A stretch of DNA of 9,022 nucleotides from the NCBI GenBank assembly GCA_964628385.1, contig CAZVOD010000126.1, positions 1 through 9,022 on the forward strand. Direction: 5' to 3'. Numbering within the stretch: the stretch's first letter is position 1; each line of letters opens with the position of its first letter. Under the pieces are notes generated by a model. It worked only from the letters and a program-made list of their open reading frames with translations. It did no database searches and was not told where the DNA came from. A program made the position numbers and the translations under genes. The stretch is from JANQPA01 sp964628385 (GTDB lineage: Bacteria; Bacteroidota; Bacteroidia; Chitinophagales; Saprospiraceae). This document shows, piece by piece, positions 1 to 6,199 of the stretch.

Positions 1-50
1 TTGGCGGCTTGCTTGATTAGTTGTTCTGTATTTTGCTTTTCTTCCTGCAT
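1..50 (-). CDS. Start of an unidentified protein, truncated by window edge
   Basis: An ATG on the minus strand (complement of 48-50) opens a frame that runs out of the window after 16 full codons. The visible peptide is MQEEKQNTEQLIKQAA, hydrophilic and probably helical, with no signal peptide or membrane segment. Too little is present to name a family. Support for a real start comes from a Bacteroidota-type -7 motif about 40 bp upstream on the same strand (89-96) and from the AT-rich non-coding stretch between them. The start and the function are both inferred. Confidence 0.5.
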   Translation of the reverse strand, partial: MQEEKQNTEQLIKQAA

Positions 51-88
51 TTATCTCAAACTGCTTTGTTTAACAATTTTGTTTAATG

Positions 89-96
89 CAAAAGTA
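89..96 (-). promoter_or_regulatory. Candidate Bacteroidota -7 promoter element
   Basis: Read on the minus strand this is TACTTTTG, an exact match to the Bacteroidota primary sigma factor -7 consensus TAnnTTTG. It lies about 40 bp upstream of the minus-strand ATG at 50, a plausible leader length. No clear TTTG is present at the expected -33 spacing, so the promoter rests on the -7 box and its position. Confidence 0.35.
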
Positions 97-177
97 AGCA
101 TAATATCTTAAACGCAGAAAAAATATTTTCAAGTTTAACTTAGTTGGTGTTCGCAAAAATGTTTTCGTCATATATTT

Positions 178-815
178 CTAGGTCATCTCCTGACGTAGTA
201 GCCAGGTGAGGTATTTATGGGTATTGAGCCCATGGTGTTTGGCAGTGCCAATAATAGAGTATAAACAAGCCAGACTTTAGGCCGCATCATGGCTACCGGC
301 AAAGAGATAATTCTTACGCCCCAGTGCCATGGGACAGATCGAGTTTTCAATCAGATTATTATCGATTTCCAATTGACCATCGTGGGCGTAGGCCATTAGT
401 CCTTCCCATCGTATGTAAGCGTAAGCCACGGCCTTGCCAAAAGGGCTTTTGGGTAATAGCCCCGTTTTCCAGTTGAGCTTTCAACCAGTCTTTGAGTTCC
501 CTTAAAATCGGCAAGGCTTCCTTTTGGCGTAGGGCATAACGAGCCTCGTGGTTGAGTTGCTGATTCCTTGCTTTTCGTTCGATTCGGTAGAGCAGTTGTA
601 CATTCTTGAGAAAAAAGTCGGCTTTTTCGGGGGCTGTCCCCTGAGCATCAACAAATTTTCTTCGGGCATGAGCCATACATATGGATGAGCGTAAAGCCTT
701 TGTTTTTCTGGAGCCGCTCGTAACCTTCGGTTTGTAAGATGCCACCATAATCCTGGAGCAGGTCTGCGGCGGCGGCCGCAGCCCGTGAGGGGGTGTAGTG
801 GGCGGAGACTTTTGA
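178..815 (-). pseudogene. IS66-family transposase (TnpC) C-terminal remnant
   Basis: Three minus-strand frames together give the C-terminal half of an IS66 DDE transposase, which catalyses cut-and-paste movement of the element. In order they read: YTPSRAAAAAADLLQDYGG and LQTEGYERL (about 810-690); then MAHARRKFVDA through LKDWLKAQLENG (about 680-465); then SPFGKAVAYAYIRWEGL, LEIDNNLIENSICPMALG and RKNYLFAGSHDA (about 455-285). The frame changes near 680 and again near the CCCC run at 460-463. A TAA at 277-279 interrupts the last piece, after which SLACLYSIIGTAKHHGLN continues in frame to a TAG at 178-180. The N-terminal half, including the zinc-finger region, is absent, as are the accessory tnpA and tnpB genes. 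No terminal inverted repeat was recognised. The upstream boundary near 815 is approximate. This is a dead fragment. Confidence 0.85.
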
Positions 816-846
816 TTTTTCAATGTCAGTAGCTTTCTCTTTGAAA

Positions 847-1161
847 TTAGCTGATTGCCACAATCAGACTTGTGATCAGTTGAATCAAAGCTACTGGTGC
901 CCAAATGCGTTCTATCTTACTTGGTGTAATAGTATTCATTATTGTCCCAATAACAAAAAATATCACAATAACCCAAATACCAACTCCTGAAATAGTTTTT
1001 AGTTGGGGAAACATTAAGTTAGCTTCAGACAATACGATTGCTGCAATAAAGCTTAGAAGTAACATATTAACTACCGCAACTATTCTCATTTTTAGTGGAT
1101 ATTTCCCCGGATATTTACCACCCATTGACGCTTTTCCCCAAGGCAATCCTTCAAAATAATA
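847..1161 (-). pseudogene. C-terminal fragment of small multi-pass membrane protein
   Basis: The minus strand has about 105 open codons ending at TAA 847-849. Three hydrophobic segments are visible: MRIVAVVNMLLLSFIAAIVL, then GIWVIVIFFVIGTIMNTIT, then WAPVALIQLITSLIVAIS. The motifs PWGKASMGGKYP, NTITPSKIERIWAPVALI and the overall spacing resemble small four-helix bacterial membrane proteins of about 140 residues and unknown function. That match is from memory of the family. The first helix is missing: the frame is closed upstream by TAG at 1162-1164, and the likely end of an IS3 element lies only about 30 bp further on. The only in-frame start near the beginning is TTG at 1144-1146. I read it as a gene decapitated by mobile-element activity. 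A short independent gene from the TTG is less likely because the sequence upstream of the first helix shows no start region. Confidence 0.55.
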
Positions 1162-1193
1162 CTAGTGATAACCGGAAATGATTTTATCTCAAT

Positions 1194-1219
1194 TGAGGTG
1201 GTCCTGTTTTACCGGACAG
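1194..1219. repeat. Candidate right terminal repeat of IS3-family element
   Basis: The segment starts TGAGGTGGTCC and continues through TTTTACCGGACAG. It lies about 115 bp beyond the transposase stop, at the position expected for the right terminus. It begins with TG, as IS3-family ends do. It contains the short inverted pair GTCC/GGAC and overlaps the 10-bp palindrome CTCAATTGAG (1189-1198). Without the opposite end the terminus cannot be confirmed. Confidence 0.4.
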
Positions 1220-1232
1220 TTTAAATTAAGAG

Positions 1233-1334
1233 TTTTCTCTTTTTCTTGTCGGCCCTTCGGCTGTAGTGGAGCGAAGCGAAACGGAGGCCGAGGGGCCGGA
1301 GCGAGCTTCGCATTGCCCACTATTTTTCTCTTTT
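1233..1334. repeat. GC-rich palindromic segment flanked by 11-bp direct repeats
   Basis: The 11-mer TTTTCTCTTTT occurs exactly at 1233-1243 and again at 1324-1334. Between the copies is a block of about 80 bp that is far more GC-rich than its surroundings. The block contains the inverted pair CGGCCCTTCGGC (1250-1261) and GCCGAGGGGCCG (1287-1298), complementary over 12 positions with one G-T type mismatch. A second pair is GCGAAGC (1271-1277) with GCTTCGC (1305-1311). The pairs interleave, so two alternative folds are possible. The right direct repeat overlaps the transposase stop codon. The layout suggests a small palindromic repeat unit inserted at the IS 3' end. The flanking repeats are pyrimidine-only and could be coincidental. 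Confidence 0.55.
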
Positions 1335-2381
1335 CAACATCCACACTCCCTTTCAAATTGTAGTGGACTTTTGTACCCAAGGCTGGAGTGCTTCCTAATT
1401 GGATTGTAGTAACATTCAATATAGTCAAAACATTCGAGCCGTGCCTCACTCACATTCGTAAACATACCACCATCCAGTAATTCTGCCTTAATGCGCGAAA
1501 ATAATGATTCCGCAGAAGTATTATCATAATGCTTGTCCCGTCTCGTTATGCTTTTTAAATACCCATAATGCTGCAAGCGTCGACGAAACTTCTTAGCTGC
1601 GCATTGACCGCTACCATGACTATGCGTAATTAAGCCCGGTGGAGGTCGTCTCTTCGTTATTCCTTTCTCAAAAGCACTAATAATCAGTTCTTCCTCCATA
1701 TGATCTTGGACATCCCAGCCTACTATATGACGACTATACAATCTAACCATGTCGCCAGGTAAGCCCAATCGCCCGTTTGTAGGGGTAAATAGGTAATATC
1801 ACCAACCCACACCTCGTTACAATCGACCACATTATCCCTGTCTATCAGTAAGTTAGGGCTACGCCTAAGGTGCGGATGCGTCTGGGTTGTCCGAGGAACA
1901 AAAGCCTTGGGCTGTATCGCTCGAAGACCACCTTCCTCTAGTATACTTCTGACTCGTTGACGACCCACAACATAACCCCCATCACTCAATTCAGATACTA
2001 AACGACGAGTGCCATAACGCCGCTTGTGGCGCCAAAAAGCACCGATCAATTCCTTCGCTACCTCGTCTTCATCCCGCGAATCATACACTCTTTTCAAATA
2101 ATCATAGTAGCTGCTCGTGCTCAGTTGCATACTTTTACACAACTTCAATACACTATATTTGTCTCGCTGATCGCTTATAAAGCGATAACGATCTAGTCGC
2201 TCCGCTTGAAAATACTCAAGGCTTTTTTTAAGATCTCGTTCTCTTCTTCCAATGACTTGAGCTGGCGCCGAAGCAGTTTAATTTCATCCCTCTACTCGCG
2301 ATTTCGACCACCCATCGATTCCTGTTTGTTTACCCTTTGGGCTGCAAATACATTTTCATCAGCCCAAATGTATTTTCGGCA
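1334..2381 (-). pseudogene. IS3-family transposase OrfAB, inactivated
   Basis: OrfA is seen from about 2381 to TAG 2193-2195. It reads WADENVFAAQRVNKQESMG and later LLRRQLKSLEEENEILKKA, a leucine-zipper-like end, with an in-frame TAG at 2292-2294. OrfB follows in the -1 frame: RLDRYRFISDQRDKYSV, then SSYYDYL, then RRYGTRRLVSEL (the HTH_21 region), then the rve integrase core. The first catalytic Asp is present in VGDITYLPL. A one-base deletion near 1740 splits ATWLD from YSRHIVGWD; restoring one T joins them. The second Asp, normally in HSDRGSQY, is lost (HSHGSGQC). The catalytic Glu in AESLFSRIKAEL and the C-terminal SSLGYKSPLQFE remain. Four separate defects (truncation, nonsense, frameshift, lost active-site residue) make it non-functional. 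Confidence 0.9.
2223..2229 (-). other. Programmed -1 ribosomal frameshift site of the IS3 element
   Basis: Seven consecutive T on the plus strand read A AAA AAA in the OrfA frame on the minus strand, directly after the codons for ENEIL. Slipping back one base moves the ribosome from the OrfA frame, which ends at TAG 2193-2195, into the OrfB frame that encodes LEYFQAERLDRYRF. This is the classic way IS3 elements make the OrfAB fusion transposase. The site is intact although the rest of the element is broken. Confidence 0.7.
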
Positions 2382-2501
2382 TTAAAAGCAAATTCCATAC
2401 GCGATCTATAATATAAGATTCTTATGATCGAAAAAACATAAAGTATCTATTTAATATTTGTAAAAAATATTTACTATACTTACTTAAAGACAAATAAACG
2501 T

Positions 2502-3227
2502 ATGCAAAAACGAGCCAGCTTTCAATTTCCGGTTTTGGCTATGCACGCAGACTTTCAGGGACAGGTTCCTGCCGATAAGATAGTTGATTTATTGGTACAG
2601 GCCGCTAGTCTACACGCAGAAGTACTAGATTTTGGGCCAGAGAAAATGGCCCGACAACAAAGAGCCTGGGTCTTATCGAGGCTTGCCCTGGAATGGCGGC
2701 AACCCATAAAAGCCTCACAATTACTTCAAGTAGATACCTGGATAGCCACTCAGAGTACCCTATTCAGTGATAGACATTTCCATATTAGGGATAGCCATCA
2801 CAACATTCTGGCGGAAGGAATCATCGGTTGGGCAGTACTCAATCTAAACACAAGACGTCCCGTTAGATTAAGCGATATATTTGATCAGGACTATACTTCT
2901 GAGGAAGCTAACTTTGAGGCCAAAGAGCCGGAGAAGCTCCCTGACTTAGAGAAGGTTGACCATCAGCAGGAGCAAAAGGTGCGCTACAGCGATCTGGATA
3001 TCAACCAACACCTGAATAGTATGCAATACATCCGTTGGGCACTGGATTCTTTTGATTTAAGTCAATTCCAGGAAAAGCAATTAAAGCGATTGGTCGTCAA
3101 TTTTTTGGCCGAAGCCATTTACAATGATCTTATTACCGTAAATACCACTCACTTTAATGGATACGCTTCTGTAGAATTGAAAAAAGGACAACAATCATGC
3201 GCAAGAATTAGGCTAGACTGGGCCTAA
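2502..3227 (+). CDS. Acyl-ACP thioesterase family protein
   Basis: The 241-residue protein has two hotdog domains in tandem, as in acyl-acyl carrier protein thioesterases related to plant FatA/FatB. These cytoplasmic enzymes hydrolyse acyl-ACP to free fatty acid and ACP, ending fatty-acid chain extension. The N-terminal domain (about 5-125) carries the family-typical WVLSRLALEW (56-65). The C-terminal domain (about 150-240) carries YSDLDINQHLNSMQYIRW (162-179). It matches the conserved D-x-N-x-H-x-N active-site segment, with Asp166, Asn168, His170 and Asn172. Length fits bacterial members. The ATG at 2502 is the natural start, since the upstream sequence is AT-rich and non-coding. A TTTG at 2457-2460 and TATACT at 2475-2480 are possible promoter parts but do not fit the consensus spacing. 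The gene converges on the YciO-type gene, with only 14 bp between stops. The chain length it prefers cannot be told. Confidence 0.88.
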   Translation: MQKRASFQFPVLAMHADFQGQVPADKIVDLLVQAASLHAEVLDFGPEKMARQQRAWVLSRLALEWRQPIKASQLLQVDTWIATQSTLFSDRHFHIRDSHHNILAEGIIGWAVLNLNTRRPVRLSDIFDQDYTSEEANFEAKEPEKLPDLEKVDHQQEQKVRYSDLDINQHLNSMQYIRWALDSFDLSQFQEKQLKRLVVNFLAEAIYNDLITVNTTHFNGYASVELKKGQQSCARIRLDWA

Positions 3228-3241
3228 CCTTCCAGCAGTTG

Positions 3242-3856
3242 TTAATATTCCGGTTCTTTCCAGCCCATTCTGATGATATCAGGTAAATCACCAGTACAAT
3301 CGATAACTGTAGAGGGTTGGTTTCCTCCGGTACCCGCATCGATTACGATATCCACCAGTTTTTTAAAATCCTCAAATATGTCGATAGGATCCGTAAAATA
3401 TTCGGAAATCTCATCATCCGATTTGAGAGAGGAAGTTAGCAGAGGACGCCCCAGTTCTTCAACAATCGTTAAAGGTATAGAGTGATCGGGGACCCGTGCG
3501 CCTACAGTACGTTTTTTGTTTTTAAAGAGCTTAGGAACTTTATTGTTAGATTTCAATACGAAGGTAAAAGGCCCCGGCAGGTTTTTCTTCATCATTCTGA
3601 AGGTAGGATTGTCAATAGGGGCGGCAAACTCGGCAACCTGGCTGATATCTTTGCAGATAAAGGACAACATGGCTTTGGTCGGATCCAGACCTCTGATTTG
3701 ACAAACCCGCTCTACCGCTTTTTGATTAAAGATATCACACCCAATTCCATAAACGGTATCAGTTGGGTAAATAATAATACCGCCGTTATTCAGTGCCTCT
3801 ATTACTTGCTTGATTTTTCTACCCTCGGGATTTTCTGTATTGATATTTAGCAGCAT
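3242..3856 (-). CDS. YciO/Sua5/YrdC-family protein (threonylcarbamoyl-AMP synthase fold)
   Basis: This 204-residue cytoplasmic protein has a single YrdC domain. Related TsaC/Sua5 enzymes make threonylcarbamoyl-AMP from threonine, bicarbonate and ATP for the t6A37 modification of tRNA. Visible motifs are IIIYPTDTVYGIGCD (27-41), QIRGLDPTKAMLSFIC (53-68), LPGPFTFVLK (93-102), RTVGARVPD (116-124) and STVIDC near the end. The pattern is closer to E. coli YciO than TsaC: length is about the same, the segment FRMMKKNLPG matches YciO, and SSLKSDDE stands where TsaC has an SAN-type motif. YciO's physiological role is less certain than TsaC's, so the reaction here is inferred from the fold. The first ATG of the frame is used. 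The leader upstream holds nested inverted repeats. The gene lies downstream of the AAA+ gene on the same strand, but a 204-bp gap with a hairpin separates them. Confidence 0.88.
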   Translation of the reverse strand: MLLNINTENPEGRKIKQVIEALNNGGIIIYPTDTVYGIGCDIFNQKAVERVCQIRGLDPTKAMLSFICKDISQVAEFAAPIDNPTFRMMKKNLPGPFTFVLKSNNKVPKLFKNKKRTVGARVPDHSIPLTIVEELGRPLLTSSLKSDDEISEYFTDPIDIFEDFKKLVDIVIDAGTGGNQPSTVIDCTGDLPDIIRMGWKEPEY

Positions 3857-3859
3857 AGT

Positions 3860-3945
3860 CAGTTGGTTTACTTGATTACGTTAAGCTGAGATTAGAATGG
3901 ATTAACTTAACGGTAAATTAATAAAAATTTAATCTTGACCAACTG
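3860..3945. repeat. Nested inverted repeats upstream of the YciO-type gene
   Basis: An outer pair CAGTTGGT (3860-3867) and ACCAACTG (3938-3945) encloses an inner pair CGTTAAG (3879-3885) and CTTAACG (3906-3912). They fill the 5' leader region of the minus-strand gene that starts at 3856, and the sequence between is very AT-rich. They could be operator half-sites or an RNA leader fold. With arms of 7-8 bp in AT-rich DNA, chance is also possible. Confidence 0.3.
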
Positions 3946-4012
3946 TTTAGAAAAAGTTTTGAATGGAAAGTGAAGTAGAAATACCCAAAAGGAGAGTGTG
4001 GAAAGGGGATTT

Positions 4013-4044
4013 TATAGCCTGCAACAAGGTTGCCGCAGGCTATA
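4013..4044. terminator. Hairpin after the AAA+ gene, probable terminator
   Basis: TATAGCCTGC (4013-4022) and GCAGGCTATA (4035-4044) form a perfect 10-bp stem with a 12-base loop, in which CAAC and GTTG can pair further. It begins about 17 bp beyond the stop codon of the minus-strand AAA+ gene. Read on the minus strand it is followed by AAAATCCCC and not by a T run, so it is not a textbook intrinsic terminator. Read on the plus strand, TATCTTAGGTTTT follows. It may terminate transcription or protect the 3' end of the mRNA. Confidence 0.5.
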
Positions 4045-4060
4045 GTATCTTAGGTTTTAA

Positions 4061-5530
4061 TTAATCGTCAAATAAGTCATCATCCAGCATATTGGCCAAA
4101 AGATCGCGGAAGGAGAAGGAAGATTCCATCACATCCTTGTTGATGATGTTAAACTCTGCCAGACCATGAAGAACAAGTTCCATGTAAGTATAAATCTCTC
4201 CGCCTTTCAGGTCAGGTAAAGTATTTTCAACTAATTTTTTAAGGCCGGCTACTCCATCCAGCGTTTTCTGAAAATCTTTATCAGTGGCGTCATTGAGTAA
4301 ATCAATGGTATTGCCACCAGAGAACCAGGCTTTGATGGTTCCGTAAGGATCTTTTTCCTGCCCCTTCTTTAGTTGATCTGGATTGGGGAAATGATCCAAG
4401 AAAAGCTTTTTGATAGCCTTACTAGTCAGAGCTATTGCTACAGCGTAAGGGCCCTCCTGTTCTCCTTCGTATACCAACTCCACTTTACCAGTGATAGCAG
4501 GTACAACACCCCAGAAATCAATAATTCTGGCTGTTGTTTTCTTTTCTTTATTGATCAATGCGCGGCGCTCGGCGGTGCTGACCAGATTTTCATAGCCCGA
4601 GATACTTAAACGAGCTGATACTCCTGATTTTTCATCAATAAATTCACTATCGCGAGCTTCAAAAGCAACTACCTCAAGCATAATTTGTAGTAAATCCGGT
4701 ACTTCTACTGCACCTTTCTGATCTTCAACCAACTTAGCTTCCTGTTGTGTAATACTTCGCGCGATCTCTATCGTCTTTGGATAGTGTGTCAGGATCTGAC
4801 TTTCAATTCTATCTTTTAACGGTGTTATAATGCTACCGCGGTTGGTATAGTCTTCTGGGTTGGCAGTAAACACAAACTGAATATCCAGAGGAAGTCTGAG
4901 TTTAAACCCTCTGATTTGAATATCTCCTTCCTGAAGAATATTGAACAACGACACCTGTATGCGCGCCTGTAAGTCTGGTAATTCATTGATTACAAATATA
5001 CTCCTATGCGCTCTGGGTACCAGGCCAAAGTGTATAACCCGCTCATCTGAGTACGGCAGTTTAAGGGAAGCCGCCTTGATAGGATCCACATCACCAATTA
5101 AATCAGCTACACTTACATCTGGTGTGGCCAGCTTTTCTACATATCGCTCGCTTCGGTGCACCCACTCTACCGGAGCATCGTCACCTTTTTCATTGATCAG
5201 ATCAACAGCGTATTTTGAGATGGGATTTAATGGATCATCATTCAGCTCACTGCCCGCTACAACCGGCATATACTCATCCAATAAGTTGACCAGCAGCCTA
5301 GCAATTCTCGTCTTGGCCTGACCTCTCAATCCCAACAGCAATATATTATGTCTGGAAAGAACAGCCCGCTCGATATCCGGCAGCACTGTGTCATCAAAGC
5401 CTATAATGCCGCCAAATACAGTTTCTTTATTTTGTAGCTTTGATACTAAATTATGTCTGAGCTCTTCTTTAATCGTCTTGGAACGGTAATCACTCTTTTT
5501 GAGTTCTCCTAGCGTCTTAATGTCGTTCAT
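4061..5530 (-). CDS. AAA+ ATPase, magnesium chelatase/MoxR-like
   Basis: The preferred start is the ATG at 5528-5530 (MNDIKTLGEL), giving 489 residues. An in-frame ATG at 5578 would add 16 residues (MRFMQRNSLPNLILFL) that do not look like the family's N-terminus. AAA+ motifs, numbered from 5530, are a Walker A variant GLRGQAKT (67-74), a Walker B-like IFVINE (178-183) and sensor 1 FTANPED (221-227). Also visible are DVSVADLIGDVDPIKA, LPDLQARIQVSLFNILQEGD and ITPLKDRI. This resembles the ChlI-like/MoxR ATPases, which use ATP to remodel or activate partner proteins, often a von Willebrand factor A protein encoded next door. No such partner is visible here. The Walker B acidic pair is Asn-Glu instead of Asp-Glu, which I recall as usual in this subfamily. 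The C-terminal part (about 300-489) is helical with an acidic tail (DDDLFDD). The substrate is unknown. Confidence 0.85.
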   Translation of the reverse strand: MNDIKTLGELKKSDYRSKTIKEELRHNLVSKLQNKETVFGGIIGFDDTVLPDIERAVLSRHNILLLGLRGQAKTRIARLLVNLLDEYMPVVAGSELNDDPLNPISKYAVDLINEKGDDAPVEWVHRSERYVEKLATPDVSVADLIGDVDPIKAASLKLPYSDERVIHFGLVPRAHRSIFVINELPDLQARIQVSLFNILQEGDIQIRGFKLRLPLDIQFVFTANPEDYTNRGSIITPLKDRIESQILTHYPKTIEIARSITQQEAKLVEDQKGAVEVPDLLQIMLEVVAFEARDSEFIDEKSGVSARLSISGYENLVSTAERRALINKEKKTTARIIDFWGVVPAITGKVELVYEGEQEGPYAVAIALTSKAIKKLFLDHFPNPDQLKKGQEKDPYGTIKAWFSGGNTIDLLNDATDKDFQKTLDGVAGLKKLVENTLPDLKGGEIYTYMELVLHGLAEFNIINKDVMESSFSFRDLLANMLDDDLFDD

Positions 5531-5629
5531 TAGGAATAAAATAAGATTTGGTAATGAATTTCTTTGCATGAAACGCATTTGTATAGCAATAGTTTTTTGT
5601 TATTGGTGAAATAGAGCAGCGATTTTGTC

Positions 5630-5637
5630 CAAAACTA
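5630..5637 (-). promoter_or_regulatory. Candidate -7 promoter element for the AAA+ gene
   Basis: On the minus strand this reads TAGTTTTG, an exact TAnnTTTG match. It lies in the 189-bp gap between the divergent AAA+ gene and the gene starting at 5720, about 100 bp upstream of the ATG at 5530. No good -33 TTTG is found at the usual spacing, so the call is tentative. Confidence 0.3.
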
Positions 5638-5719
5638 CCAGGCAGGCACTTGTTTTTGGAAAATGGAAGTTGGATATTTGAAAAATTATAAAGACTTCTA
5701 CCAAGAATTGTAAGCTATC

Positions 5720-6145
5720 ATGATCGATAAAATACAAAAAGCCTTTTACGAAGCCACAGAAACGATAAGAATCCAGGCCAGTGCGTTGGGCGAAGGCGCC
5801 AAGGAAAAGACCTACAAGCTTATAGAAGAGTGGCTAAAAGTATTTCCAAAGCTAGAAATTTATGGCCTGGAAATTACCAGCTTTGCGATGAGTGTAGCCC
5901 TGAGCCCGGCATTAGAAGTAGAACTTAAAGGCCAGCATGAGCAGTTTTCCCAGGAACGACTCACCAAGATTTTAGCAGAAAACAAAAATAATACAGCCGT
6001 TTATTCGGTTTTTAATACCATAAAAATGACTTATGGTTTACATCGCAAGACCTATGGCAACCTCAATGATCCATTAATTGTAAAGGTAAAAATCCGGCTG
6101 TCCCCGGAAATCAAAGTGTACATCGGACGACCACTAATAGAATAA
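5720..6145 (+). CDS. Uncharacterised 141-residue cytoplasmic protein
   Basis: I do not recognise a named domain. The N-terminus (1-42) is a long, charged, probably amphipathic helical region containing AFYEATETIRIQASALGEGA. The middle has YGLEITSFAMSVALSPALEVEL (48-69). The C-terminal half is mixed, ending in an alternating, strand-like IVKVKIRLSPEIKVYIGRPLIE (120-141), which has near-symmetry with the SPALEVEL segment: both contain an SP turn followed by a strand. There is no signal peptide, no cysteine and no clear membrane span. Codon use and composition resemble its neighbours, so it looks like a resident gene. It is divergent from the AAA+ gene and lies 54 bp upstream of rlmH on the same strand, so co-transcription with rlmH is possible. 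No function is proposed. Confidence 0.75.
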   Translation: MIDKIQKAFYEATETIRIQASALGEGAKEKTYKLIEEWLKVFPKLEIYGLEITSFAMSVALSPALEVELKGQHEQFSQERLTKILAENKNNTAVYSVFNTIKMTYGLHRKTYGNLNDPLIVKVKIRLSPEIKVYIGRPLIE

Positions 6146-6199
6146 TCCAATATCTTCTAACCCAACGGCTATAGAAGCTAAAAGCTAACCGCTCTTTAC

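Larger units (their letters stand above)
1194..2385 (-). mobile_element. Decayed IS3-family insertion sequence, upstream end missing
   Basis: An OrfA/OrfB transposase arrangement with a poly-A frameshift site identifies an IS3-family element reading leftward. The downstream end is tentatively set at 1194, where a TG-initiated segment resembling an IS3 terminal repeat begins. No inverted copy of that terminus occurs near 2345-2500, and the N-terminal helix-turn-helix part of OrfA is missing, so the upstream end appears deleted. The element therefore cannot move by itself. Its boundaries are approximate, and no target duplication could be identified because one end is absent. Confidence 0.7.

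Noticed and set aside
905..1159. Plus-strand open frame of 84 codons opposite the membrane-protein fragment
   Set aside because: It mirrors the hydrophobic minus-strand protein, which has recognisable motifs and helices. The plus-strand product shows no family features.
1178..1449. Short open frames on both strands across the GC-rich palindromic block
   Set aside because: They arise from the stop-poor GC-rich repeat and the end of the transposase in the wrong frame.
3482..3850. Plus-strand open frame of 122 codons opposite the YciO-type gene
   Set aside because: The minus strand has complete YrdC motifs along the same bases, so the plus-strand frame is a shadow.
4941..5321. Plus-strand open frame of 126 codons opposite the AAA+ gene
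   Set aside because: It lies wholly within the conserved AAA+ core on the other strand and its product is low-complexity and unrelated to any family.
6146..6199. AGCTAAAAGCT and other small symmetrical words between the unknown gene and rlmH
   Set aside because: The arms are only 4 bp with no following T run, too weak for a terminator or operator.
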